NCBI RefSeq assembly: GCF_001427785.1 | Contig: NZ_LMHM01000018.1 | Span: 184,360-248,359 of the forward strand | Reading direction: 5' to 3' | Length of the DNA: 64,000 nt | Origin: Lysobacter sp. Root690 | GTDB taxonomy: Bacteria > Pseudomonadota > Gammaproteobacteria > Xanthomonadales > Xanthomonadaceae | Shown: piece by piece, positions 25,975 to 33,844 of the stretch | How positions within the stretch are numbered: the stretch's first letter is position 1 | Layout of the letters: every line of letters begins with the position of its first letter | The notes under the pieces: model-generated | Databases searched by the model: none | Told to the model about the DNA's origin: nothing | Seen by the model: only the letters and a program-made list of their open reading frames with translations | Translations under genes and position numbers: made by a program

Positions 25975-26000
25975 GTTCGAGTTCTAGTTCGAGTTCGAGT
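25975..26000 (+). repeat. GTTCGA hexamer microsatellite
   Basis: Four consecutive hexamers GTTCGA, GTTCTA, GTTCGA, GTTCGA lie in the 284-base gap between agaA and the outer-membrane protein gene, upstream of its promoter region. Nothing else was recognised in that gap. Confidence 0.7.
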
Positions 26001-26130
26001 GATTCGGGCCCGGAACGTGTCGCCGCGCGCACACGACCTCGCGCCGCGCAGGTTTCGCAGACTTGATCGCAGTAAAATCGGGCACAAGCCGCTAAAATTT
26101 TCCGCTTTCGCAATAACCGGGGAAAATCTA

Positions 26131-26784
26131 ATGACCGTCTTCTCGAGATCCGCGCTCGTCGCGGCCCTGTGCCTGGCGTCCGCTCAGGCGATGGCGCAGC
26201 AACCGCGCAGCCATACGTATCTGGAAGCCGGCTACGTCGCCCAGAAGATCGAATCCGGCGGCTCGGATCCCCAGCTCAAGCTCGACGACATCGATGTGGA
26301 CGGCGCGTATGCCGCCGGCTCGGTCGAACTGGGCAGCCGATTCTTTCTGAGCGGCGGCCTGCACAAGGGCAATGGCGATATCGACCTGCGCTTCGACGGC
26401 GCCAGCCTGGCGAACCTCGATGTCGACGCGCAGCAGGTCGTCGTAGGCATCGGTTATTTCCAGCCGATCAACGAGCGGCTGGAATGGACCGCCGAGCTGG
26501 CCTATCAGAACACCCGGCTCGAATTCGAGAACGACAACCTGGCGTTTCGGGAAAAGATCGATGGCGACGACTACCGGCTCTCGCTCGGCCTTCGCGGCGA
26601 TCTCAGCGAAAACCTGGAGGGCTGGGTCAAAGGCAGCTACACCGACGGCGACGTCTACGAGCAGGAGTTCAGCGGCACGGTCGGTGTCTTGCTGAAGATC
26701 AACCCGATCTGGGGCCTGGTCGCCGAAGGCAACGCGGGCGCCGGCAATCATCGCTATACGATCGGCTTCCGCGCGAGCTTCTGA
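26131..26784 (+). CDS. Outer-membrane beta-barrel protein of unknown function
   Basis: The 217-residue product has a signal peptide (SRSALVAALCLASAQAMAQ) and then alternating beta-strand segments with acidic turns, such as HTYLEAGYVAQKI, RFFLSGGLHKG and WTAELAYQNTRLEF, ending IGFRASF with the terminal Phe typical of outer-membrane barrels. The length fits an 8-stranded OmpA/OmpX-like barrel. GGGGA precedes the ATG. It is followed by a strong terminator, so it is its own transcription unit, unrelated to aga. Confidence 0.75.
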   Translation: MTVFSRSALVAALCLASAQAMAQQPRSHTYLEAGYVAQKIESGGSDPQLKLDDIDVDGAYAAGSVELGSRFFLSGGLHKGNGDIDLRFDGASLANLDVDAQQVVVGIGYFQPINERLEWTAELAYQNTRLEFENDNLAFREKIDGDDYRLSLGLRGDLSENLEGWVKGSYTDGDVYEQEFSGTVGVLLKINPIWGLVAEGNAGAGNHRYTIGFRASF

Positions 26785-26845
26785 GCGACCTTGGTTTTGT
26801 CTCCAACGCGCTACACAAGCAGGCGGCAGCAACTGTAATCAGCGC

Positions 26846-26881
26846 AAAAAAGACGGAAGGCACTGGCCTTCCGTCTTTTTG
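26846..26881 (+). terminator. Rho-independent terminator after the outer-membrane protein gene
   Basis: A long stem AAGACGGAAGGC / GCCTTCCGTCTT (loop ACTG) is flanked by an A-run on the left and TTT on the right, so it should stop transcription from either side. Confidence 0.9.
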
Positions 26882-26917
26882 GTAAATGCATCACTGAACT
26901 GGACAACGACCAGGGAC

Positions 26918-26951
26918 GCGACGTCGTCATCGGCGAAGTCGTCGCCGAATC
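26918..26951 (-). pseudogene. Fragment resembling the acidic C-terminal tail of ssb
   Basis: On the minus strand the frame reads [10 protein letters not shown], almost the tail of the intact SSB in this window ([12 protein letters not shown]); about 30 of 36 bases agree with the ssb copy near 56143-56178. No SSB core domain is present on either side. It directly abuts the agaA fragment. It may be a remnant of a second ssb or a chance acidic run; the base-level match favours a remnant. Confidence 0.5.
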
Positions 26952-27070
26952 TGAAAGGACCGTTCATCGCCCGCTGCACCAGCACCGACCTGGCGATGCC
27001 GGACGCGCATTTGCGCATCGTCCAGATGCATGTCGCCAGGCGGGCTGCCGCCTTGTCATGGCGTCCGCCC
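26951..27070 (+). pseudogene. Decayed, internally deleted copy of agaA/nagA
   Basis: Two pieces of the agaA coding sequence recur here in the same order and strand. CTGAAAGGACCGTTCATC matches the LEGPFI segment (agaA 25102-25125). After a short spacer, GGACGCGCATTTGCGCATCG to CTTGTCATG matches the agaA 3' end (25787-25845) at roughly 80 percent, including the reading DAHLRIVQMHVARR against DAQLRIVEVYVAGR. About 660 bases between the two pieces are missing, so no function is possible. The rest of the 26785-27161 gap has no gene. Confidence 0.7.
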
Positions 27071-27161
27071 CGGCGCCATGCGCGCGCGAATCACAAGCCG
27101 ATAAACCAACGCCGCAACAAGCGCAAGCCAGGGCGTCGAGCCGCGCATGATCGCGGACGGC

Positions 27162-28769
27162 CTAATTAACCACCCGCATCCATTGCTGCGCCGTCATGCT
27201 TATCTTTCCGGCGCCCATTGACGCGCGCAAGGCGCCGAGCTCATCGACCTGATGCAGCGTCATCGGATACGCAGGCACGCCATTGCGCCAGACGAACGGA
27301 ACCTGCGCCGCCTGAGCCGGACCGAGCGTGCTTCCGGCCGCGCCGCTGTCTCCTTCCCAACGGGCCCACACGACGCCGCGATCGAGGAAGGTCGCCTGCT
27401 GCGACGACACCGGCATGTACTGGGTATCGCTCGCAAACAGCACATGGCGAACGCCGAAGGCCCGGATCGCGCCGGTGTAACGCGAATCGTCGGGATCGGT
27501 CTGATTGTTCCGCAGCGGGGTGAACACACCCCAGAACAGGCTGCGCTCGACCTGGACCGCGCCGCCTTCGGTCGACACCGAGCCATTCAACACCACATCG
27601 AACTTGTAGGTCGGCGAGCTGCCCTCGAGTTTGGAACGCAGCGCCGGATTGGCCTGAACGACAGCGTCGCGGGTGGCCTTCATGATCCGCGCATTGGAGC
27701 TGTCGACGTACAGGTTGTACGCATGCACGTCTCCGCCGCGCAAACGCGGCATGCGGTCTTGCAGGTCGCGATAGTGGTTGTGATGCAGGGTCACCGTATA
27801 CGACGAAATCCCTTCGAGATCGTTGGAGCCGATCAGGTGCCCCTTCTTCTGCGGCAGCGAGATGTCGATGATCTGCTGTTTGGTGAAGAAACCGCGCAGG
27901 AAGTCGTACATCGCATTGGCCGATCGATTGGCTTCGAGGTAATCGAACTGGCGTGCTACAAAGCTGCCCGGCCCACTGGCCGGAGGAACGGTTTCGATCC
28001 ACGACACGGTGATGTTGTTCGCGCCCTTCTTGATGTCGAGCACACCGTCGTAGGCTTTAGTGAAACTGCAATGGTCGATCCAGATGCCCGAGGTCACGCC
28101 GCCGCCGTCGCCGAGGGTGACGAAATCCCAATCGTTGCTGTCGTAATCGCCGCGCGTCCCCTCGTCCCATTCCCACAACTCGTCGAAGCGCAGATTGCGC
28201 AACACCAGATTGGTTCCGCTTTTGATGTTCAGCTCGACATGCCGCAGGGTCGATCCGTTCTTGGAATAGATCGTCAATCCGTTGAAGTTCGTCACATCGA
28301 GCAGGGACACGCCGCTGGCGATCAACGAGGGATGCTTCTTGGGTGCCTTGTTCTGGCGCAGCAGCCCATCGGCGCGGGCCGCGTCGTCGACTTCGTTCCA
28401 GCCCATGTCGAGATCGTTGGCGATCTCGATGACCTTGACCGGCGTGGCGCTCGACGTGCGCGCGGCGCGCAGCGCGGCGATGAAACCCGCCGGCGTGGTC
28501 ACGCGCCGGTACTTGGCGTCGGTTTCGGCGATATAGCCGCCGCCGGTGACGCTGGCCGCCGCATAGCCTTCGATGTTGTACATCGAAATACCCGCCGCCG
28601 CGGCCGGCATGAGGCTTGCGACAACGAATATCAGCGACGCAATCAAGCATCGGCCACTGATGAAGCCGCGGCCGCGCCGTTGCCTGGCACGGTGGCGCAA
28701 GCGTGACGAGGATGCTGGAACGACTGCGCGCGCGATCTGCAGCACACGACGACTGGCGACGGTTTGCAT
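27162..28769 (-). CDS. Secreted pectate lyase, PL1 family
   Basis: The product is 535 residues. An arginine-rich start is followed by a hydrophobic export segment (LIASLIFVVASLMPAAAA). The parallel beta-helix shows the PL1 signatures WIDHCSFTKAYDGVLDIKKG (calcium site) and HHNHYRDLQDRMPRLRGG, which carries the catalytic Arg. It cuts polygalacturonate by beta-elimination to unsaturated oligogalacturonides. The ATG at 28769 follows GGAG. It is the outermost gene of the pectin locus, 172 bases downstream of the PL3 gene on the same strand. Confidence 0.9.
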   Translation of the reverse strand: MQTVASRRVLQIARAVVPASSSRLRHRARQRRGRGFISGRCLIASLIFVVASLMPAAAAGISMYNIEGYAAASVTGGGYIAETDAKYRRVTTPAGFIAALRAARTSSATPVKVIEIANDLDMGWNEVDDAARADGLLRQNKAPKKHPSLIASGVSLLDVTNFNGLTIYSKNGSTLRHVELNIKSGTNLVLRNLRFDELWEWDEGTRGDYDSNDWDFVTLGDGGGVTSGIWIDHCSFTKAYDGVLDIKKGANNITVSWIETVPPASGPGSFVARQFDYLEANRSANAMYDFLRGFFTKQQIIDISLPQKKGHLIGSNDLEGISSYTVTLHHNHYRDLQDRMPRLRGGDVHAYNLYVDSSNARIMKATRDAVVQANPALRSKLEGSSPTYKFDVVLNGSVSTEGGAVQVERSLFWGVFTPLRNNQTDPDDSRYTGAIRAFGVRHVLFASDTQYMPVSSQQATFLDRGVVWARWEGDSGAAGSTLGPAQAAQVPFVWRNGVPAYPMTLHQVDELGALRASMGAGKISMTAQQWMRVVN

Positions 28770-28941
28770 GTGGACTCCAGTGACCGCGCGCGGCACGCGT
28801 GGTCGGATGGTTGATCTATGGATCGGGACAGCGGGCCGGCATGCCGTCGCGCTGTCCGGCGATGGCCTCCGAAAACGCCCGCGATGCCCGCGAGTCGGCG
28901 GCTGCGGACGACGGCATCGGCGCGGCGTTCGCGACGCGGCC

Positions 28942-29736
28942 TTACCTGATCGTGCAGGCCCCTGGAACCGGCGATATTTCACCGGGTTCGCCGCTGGTCA
29001 GCCCGAGATACTCGACGCATTTGCGCCCGGAGGTCGAAACGCTGGTAAGCACGGCCTTGTCGCCGGCCACGCCGTTGGCGTAGCGCGAGTTGATGCCGGC
29101 GATCGCGCCGGTCTCGGTGGCGACCACATTGCTGACCTGCACGGTGCGGCTGTACTGGGTCGAGCAATTGCCGCATGAGCGGTACAACTTTCCGGCTTTC
29201 TCGATCTCGAAGTATTCGATCTTCATCGTGCCCGGGCCGTTGTGCTGGAAGACCTTGTCCTTCGCCAGCCGCGCCCCGCCGCCCTGGATGAGAAACACGT
29301 CGGATGCCTTGTTGTTCTTGAAGGTCGCCGCGTCTTCGCCGACATCGTCCCAATAGACCTCCGACAGCGTGCAGGTGCCGTAGCAATGGATACCATCGCC
29401 GCCGCGGCCGCGATAATCGCGGTTGGTTCCGGATTTAGAACCGTCGCCGATCACCACGTTCCTGAGCACCGCGTTGTTCCTCAGGATGAAGGTCGGCTTC
29501 TGCTTTTCGGTCTGGTCGCCGGGATCGCCGACATAACGCACCGCGGTGCCGGCGGCGCAGTTGTTGCGCTGGGCCGCATCGTAGGTCTCGCCATCGACGG
29601 TGATGGTCTTGATAGCGCTGCCGCTGCCTATGTCGATGGTCTTGCACACGTTCGGAAGATCCAGCGCGAAGCAGGAAGGAGACACCAACAGCAGCGCCAG
29701 ATAGATGCAGTGCCGGAAGCTTTGTACTTGGTTCAT
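28942..29736 (-). CDS. Secreted pectate lyase, PL3 family
   Basis: The 264-residue product has a signal peptide (FRHCIYLALLLVSPSCFA) and the PL3 motif region DGIHCYGTCTLSEVYWDDVG followed by EDAATFKNN, which corresponds to the VGEDA core of the family, plus several cysteines (CYGTC, CGNC) able to form disulfides in the periplasm or outside. PL3 enzymes favour low-methylated pectate and need calcium. AGGAGAG precedes the ATG at 29736. It and the PL1 gene are divergent from the first LacI regulator gene. Confidence 0.88.
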   Translation of the reverse strand: MNQVQSFRHCIYLALLLVSPSCFALDLPNVCKTIDIGSGSAIKTITVDGETYDAAQRNNCAAGTAVRYVGDPGDQTEKQKPTFILRNNAVLRNVVIGDGSKSGTNRDYRGRGGDGIHCYGTCTLSEVYWDDVGEDAATFKNNKASDVFLIQGGGARLAKDKVFQHNGPGTMKIEYFEIEKAGKLYRSCGNCSTQYSRTVQVSNVVATETGAIAGINSRYANGVAGDKAVLTSVSTSGRKCVEYLGLTSGEPGEISPVPGACTIR

Positions 29737-29889
29737 GATCGAACTCTCCTTCAGCAGGTTGATTGGAATGTCATCCGTGCTGCATCGACGTCGTCGCATG
29801 GCTGCAGCGGGCGTCAGTTATAGGAAGCTCATACGGCGCAGCATGATGATGCGAGTCACAACGCCCGCATCGGATCGCTGTCCCGGCGA

Positions 29890-29920
29890 TGTCCCCGGAC
29901 AAGCGCGTTGTCCGGGGACA
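29890..29920. repeat. Perfect 13-bp inverted repeat
   Basis: TGTCCCCGGACAA and its reverse complement TTGTCCGGGGACA are separated by GCGCG. There is no T-run. In a divergent promoter region this could be an operator or a cruciform; its sequence is unlike the CGGTGTCAT operator nearby. Confidence 0.7.
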
Positions 29921-30200
29921 AGCGTTCAATGCCGCGTTGCGGGTCGTTGCGCGCAACCGCGCGGCCAGTCGATTCGATGGTTTTTTCCTGGCGCACACGA
30001 TCGTTGCGTCCACGATGTCGGTCGCAACGGAACAGACGAATTCGACGGTTCGATTCGACGATCGGATCGCGACTGTTGACGCAGCGCACGAAAGCGCCGG
30101 TGCGGCGTATGACGCCGGTTCCAGATCAGCCCCGTCTTAGGCTAATTCAGCGATATTCCCGCATCGCAGCATGCGCCGCGTAAGGGCCTCTGCTAGCGTA

Positions 30201-30215
30201 TGACTACCGGTGTCA
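30201..30215 (+). promoter_or_regulatory. LacI-type operator, site A (before lacI-1)
   Basis: TGACTACCGGTGTCA is an imperfect palindrome centred on CCGG, typical for LacI-family operators, and ends 16 bases before the regulator start codon, which suggests autoregulation. Confidence 0.65.
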
Positions 30216-30231
30216 TATTCTGGCGATCAGG

Positions 30232-31371
30232 ATGATGCAAGACGACATGTCCAGGGCGAAACGCGCGCGTGGGCTTCGTGGCGGGACATCGAGCGGATCG
30301 ACGCTCGCGAACCGCATGGCGCTGGCCGGGGCGTCGACCGTCGACGACATCGCGCGGCTGGCGAATGTCTCGACCAAGACGGTTTCGCGGGTGATCAACA
30401 AGTCGCCCTTGGTCAATGCCGAGACCCGCAACCGCATCCTGGCGTTGATGAGCGGCCTGCATTATCCCAGCGGCAGTCAAATGCCGGTCGTAGCGGCCTC
30501 GCGACCGAAGTTGATCGGACTGGTCTACGACAACCCCACCGCGCACTACGTCATCGACATTCAGCGCAGCGTGCTCGACGCCTTGAAGGACACCGGCTTC
30601 GAACTGGTCGTACATCCCTGCGACAGCAATCGCTCCGATTACGTCGACGGCGTACGCCGTTTCGCCCTGCAGCACAAATTGCACGGGTTGATCCTGATTC
30701 CGCGCGTTTCGGAGGATGAACTGCTGGCGACGGCGCTGCGCGAAACCGGCTGCCGCTATGTCCGCGTCGCCTCGATTCCATTGGACGACCCGATGCGCAC
30801 CGTGCTGACGCGCGATCGCCAGGCCGGTATCGAAGCCGCCCAACACCTGCTTTCGCTGGGACATCGGCAACTGGGCGTGATTACCGGGCCACGGCGCTAT
30901 CGCTCATCGATCGAACGCGCGGAAGGTTTCGCCCAGCATCTGGCCGAAAGCGACGTCGGGCTGCCGTCGAAGTGCGTGTATCTGGGCGGCTATACCTTCG
31001 AGTCCGGCGTGGCCGGCGCGGAGTATCTATTGGCGCAGACGCCGCGCCCGACCGCGATCTTCGCCTGCAACGACGAGATGGCGGCGGGCATCTACAAAGC
31101 GGCCATGCGTCTGGGGCTGTCGATCCCGGACGACCTGTCGGTGGTCGGTTACGACGACAGCCCGCTGGCGTCGCAGCTATGGCCCAGCCTGACCACCATC
31201 CACTTGCCGGTGTCCGATGTCGGACGCCTGGCTGTGCAATCGTTGCTGGGTCGCCCGGCAGCGGACAAAGCCGCGGCCGCGATCGTCGGTTGGCAGGCGG
31301 CGGTGACGCCTCGCCTCACCATTCGCGACTCCACCGGGGTACCGATCGGGCATCCAGCGGATGCGTACTGA
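30232..31371 (+). CDS. LacI family transcriptional regulator of the pectin locus (paralogue 1)
   Basis: The 379-residue product has a ~30-residue N-terminal extension, then the LacI helix-turn-helix STVDDIARLANVSTKTVSRV with hinge NKSPLVNAETR, then a periplasmic-binding-protein-like sensor domain (GLVYDNPTAHYV, ITGPRRYRSSIERAEGF, IFACNDEMAAGIYKAAMRLG, VVGYDDSPLASQLWPSLTTI). It most likely binds the CGGTGTCAT operators and responds to a uronate intermediate such as KDG. It is clearly related to the second LacI gene of the locus. Starts at 30235 or 30247 are also possible. Confidence 0.88.
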   Translation: MMQDDMSRAKRARGLRGGTSSGSTLANRMALAGASTVDDIARLANVSTKTVSRVINKSPLVNAETRNRILALMSGLHYPSGSQMPVVAASRPKLIGLVYDNPTAHYVIDIQRSVLDALKDTGFELVVHPCDSNRSDYVDGVRRFALQHKLHGLILIPRVSEDELLATALRETGCRYVRVASIPLDDPMRTVLTRDRQAGIEAAQHLLSLGHRQLGVITGPRRYRSSIERAEGFAQHLAESDVGLPSKCVYLGGYTFESGVAGAEYLLAQTPRPTAIFACNDEMAAGIYKAAMRLGLSIPDDLSVVGYDDSPLASQLWPSLTTIHLPVSDVGRLAVQSLLGRPAADKAAAAIVGWQAAVTPRLTIRDSTGVPIGHPADAY

Positions 31372-31403
31372 ATTCGCCGCAAACCCGCCGTTGCCTCGAA
31401 CCG

Positions 31404-31844
31404 TCAGCGTTTGCGCCTGTAGACGACGATGATGCTCAGGTCTTGCGCACCGATCTGGCGAAGGCCATGGCGGCTGCCGTTTCGGGTCAGCACCGCATCG
31501 CCGGCAACGACCTTGCTTCGTTTTCCATCCAGCATCAGCTCTCCCTGCCCCGACACGATGTAATAAATCTCGTCCTTGTCGTTGGTGTGTTCGCCGATCG
31601 ACGCGCCGGGATGCAGCGCGCGTCGGCGAAACACGATGTCGAAATCGCTGGCCTGTTCGAAGAACGGATACGCGGTCGTCGTGCCCTCGCCTTCGTGCGG
31701 CCCAGGCTGCTGCACCGCGATGTCGGCGGCCCGCTCGACATACGAATCCGAGCGCAATGACTGATCGCGATCGGCGGCCAGGGCCGTGGGTGCCGCGATC
31801 GCCGACGCAATGACGACGGCATGTTTGAAGACCTGGAGATTCAC
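31404..31844 (-). CDS. Secreted cupin-domain protein in the kdu operon
   Basis: The 146-residue product has a signal peptide (VFKHAVVIASAIAAPTALAA) and one cupin barrel with IGEHTNDKDEIYYIVSGQGE and GDAVLTRNGSRHGLRQIG, which give the usual His/Glu/His metal set. It is the third gene after kduI and kduD, 21 bases from kduD, with a GTG start after GGGAG. KdgF, a cupin that opens unsaturated uronates, is the natural comparison, but KdgF is cytoplasmic and its motifs differ. A role in processing unsaturated uronates in the periplasm is a guess. Confidence 0.75.
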   Translation of the reverse strand: MNLQVFKHAVVIASAIAAPTALAADRDQSLRSDSYVERAADIAVQQPGPHEGEGTTTAYPFFEQASDFDIVFRRRALHPGASIGEHTNDKDEIYYIVSGQGELMLDGKRSKVVAGDAVLTRNGSRHGLRQIGAQDLSIIVVYRRKR

Positions 31845-31865
31845 GATGAAAGCTCCCTATGGAGG

Positions 31866-32627
31866 TCAGCGAGCCAGCCAGCCTCCGTCGACCGGCAGGA
31901 TCGCGCCGTTGACGTAATCCGAAGCGCGGCTGGCCAGAAACACCGCCGCGCCGCCGAGATCGGAGGGCTCGCCCCAGCGCCCGGCCGGAATCCGCGCGAG
32001 GATGTCGCGGTTGCGCGACTCGTCGGCACGCAGTTGCGCGGTGTTGTCGGTGCTCATATAGCCCGGCGCGATCGCGTTGACGTTCAGCCCCTTGCCGGCC
32101 CATTCGTTGGCGAGCAGACGAGTGATTCCGGCCAGGCCGGATTTGCTGGCGGTGTAGGAAGGAACGCGGATCCCGCCCTGGAACGACAGCATCGAGGCGA
32201 TGTTGATGATCTTGCCGCGCCCGCCGGCAATCATGTGCTTGCCGGCGGCCTGGGCGAGAAAGAACGCGCTCTTGAGATTGACGTTCATCACCGCATCCCA
32301 ATCGGCCTCGCTGAAATCGATCGCGTCCATGCGCCGGATCAGGCCGGCGTTGTTGACCAGGATGTCGATGCCGCCCAGCGTCCGCACCGTGTCGTCAACG
32401 ATGCGCGCGATCGGTTCCAGGCTCGACAGGTCGGCCTGGATCGCATGCGCGCGCCGGCCCAGGCCGCGCACCTGCTCGACGGTGTCCTGCGAGGAGCCGC
32501 TGGCGACGCAGGCGATGTCGGCGCCGGCCTGCGCGAGCGCGAGCGCGATGCCCTGACCCAGTCCGCGATTGGCGCCGGTGACCAGGGCGACTTTGCCGCT
32601 CAGGCTGAAAGGGTTGTCGTGACTCAC
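31866..32627 (-). CDS. kduD: 2-dehydro-3-deoxy-D-gluconate 5-dehydrogenase
   Basis: KduD reduces 2,5-diketo-3-deoxygluconate to 2-keto-3-deoxygluconate with NADH in pectin breakdown. The 253-residue SDR has VALVTGANRGLGQGIALALA, NNAGLIRRM, a Ser in INIASMLSFQGG and catalytic YTASKSG, and ends YVNGAILPVDGGWLAR, all typical of KduD. The start is GTG at 32627 with GAGGA overlapping the kduI stop, 10 bases away. It forms an operon with kduI and the cupin gene. Confidence 0.93.
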   Translation of the reverse strand: MSHDNPFSLSGKVALVTGANRGLGQGIALALAQAGADIACVASGSSQDTVEQVRGLGRRAHAIQADLSSLEPIARIVDDTVRTLGGIDILVNNAGLIRRMDAIDFSEADWDAVMNVNLKSAFFLAQAAGKHMIAGGRGKIINIASMLSFQGGIRVPSYTASKSGLAGITRLLANEWAGKGLNVNAIAPGYMSTDNTAQLRADESRNRDILARIPAGRWGEPSDLGGAAVFLASRASDYVNGAILPVDGGWLAR

Positions 32628-32637
32628 GCGCGCATCC

Positions 32638-33483
32638 TCACTTGAGCTGGCAGATGTCGAGTTGATGCATGTCGGTGTAGTCGAGGTTCTCTCCGCCCAT
32701 CGCCCAGATGAAGCAGTAGTTCTTGGTGCCCGAGCCCATGTGGATCGACCACGGCGGCGAGACCACGGCCTCGTCGTTGCCGATCACCAGATGGCGCATG
32801 TCGGCCGGTTCGCCCATGAAATGCATGACCCGCTGATCGCCCAGATCGAAGTAGAAATACACCTCCGAACGACGATCGTGCAGATGCGGCGGCATGGTAT
32901 TCCACACGCTGCCCGGCTTGAGCACGGTCAATCCCAGCAGCAACTGGCACGAGCGGCAGGTGGCCGGAACGATGTACTGATAGATCGTGCGTTCGTTCGA
33001 GGTTTCCAGTGCGCCGCGCTGCAGCGGCACGGCCTGGTCGATCGAGATATGCACGGTCTCGAAGCGCGCGTGCGCCGGCGTCGACGCGAGATAGAACTTG
33101 GCCGGCTGCGCGGCATCGGCCGAGGCGAACGTCACTTCGGCGCTTCCCATCGGCACGTACAAGCCGTCTCTGGGTTGCAGCAAATAGCTTTGCCCATCGA
33201 CCAGGACCGTACCGGCGCCGCTGCCGACGTTGACGATGCCCAGCTCGCGACGCTCGAGAAACGGCTTGCCCGCGGCCGAGGCCGGTTCGCTATGGACCGG
33301 CAGACTGACCGGCGCGTGCGTGGGCGCCGCGCCGCCGATCACGAAACGTTCGTTGTGCGAATAGTTCAGGCGTACCTCGCCCTCGGCGAACAGATCGCCG
33401 ATCAGATAGCGATCGCGCAGTTGCTGGTTGCTGGCGCCGGCCATCATGTCCGGGTGGGTCGCGTGATACGTCTTTTGGAACAT
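32638..33483 (-). CDS. kduI: 5-keto-4-deoxyuronate isomerase
   Basis: KduI isomerises 5-keto-4-deoxyuronate, formed from unsaturated galacturonate, to 2,5-diketo-3-deoxygluconate. The 281-residue bicupin has the zinc residues in [18 protein letters not shown] and [11 protein letters not shown] and the family tail [19 protein letters not shown]. The ATG at 33483 follows GGGAG; the longer frame to 33522 adds unrelated residues. It is the first gene of the kduI-kduD-cupin operon and has a CGGTGTCAT operator about 70 bases upstream. Confidence 0.95.
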   Translation of the reverse strand: MFQKTYHATHPDMMAGASNQQLRDRYLIGDLFAEGEVRLNYSHNERFVIGGAAPTHAPVSLPVHSEPASAAGKPFLERRELGIVNVGSGAGTVLVDGQSYLLQPRDGLYVPMGSAEVTFASADAAQPAKFYLASTPAHARFETVHISIDQAVPLQRGALETSNERTIYQYIVPATCRSCQLLLGLTVLKPGSVWNTMPPHLHDRRSEVYFYFDLGDQRVMHFMGEPADMRHLVIGNDEAVVSPPWSIHMGSGTKNYCFIWAMGGENLDYTDMHQLDICQLK

Positions 33484-33844
33484 CGGGGAACTCCCTGGAA
33501 GCGGGTGCGCACGGCGCGGCATCGGTTTCGAGCGATTCTAGTCCCGAAAGGTAACCGGTGTCATTAGTCTGGACAAGGGCTGCCCGAAGGGTGTTGGCGG
33601 TCGGAATTCATGGCCGCGGACCTGCCTGGCCGGCAACCCGACGGGCGAGGCATCGCGGTTCGGCATGCGTAGCGTTGTGATCGCGTTCGCTACGCCGCAT
33701 TCGCCACGGGATTGGTCTGCGACGCGACGCCAATCGGTGGCCGGCGTTCTATTGCGCAGCCGCTCGCGAGCGACGCGCAGTCACAGGCTCAGGAGGGTGC
33801 GTGTTTAGCGCCATCGCTGTCGACGCGGCCGTACTTGCGCTCGC
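33484..33844. other. Gap between kduI and the second lacI gene
   Basis: No gene is supported in these 361 bases. The right-hand part lies downstream of lacI-2 (no clear terminator seen) and the left-hand part is the kduI promoter region with operator site B. Confidence 0.5.
33549..33565 (-). promoter_or_regulatory. LacI-type operator, site B (before kduI)
   Basis: AGGTAACCGGTGTCATT shares the AACCGGTGTCATT core with the site before the PL1 gene at 38800 and lies about 66 bases upstream of the kduI start. Confidence 0.65.

Larger units (their letters stand above)
29737..30231. other. Divergent control region between PL3 and lacI
   Basis: No gene is supported in these 495 bases. They hold a perfect inverted repeat (29890-29920) and the CGGTGTCAT operator (30201-30215) close to the regulator start. 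The promoter of the pectate lyases should lie near the left edge but no clear hexamers were seen. Confidence 0.5.

Noticed and set aside
26879-27169. A 96-codon plus-strand open frame
   Set aside because: Its readable parts are broken pieces of agaA and the reverse of an ssb-like tail; it is treated as pseudogene material.
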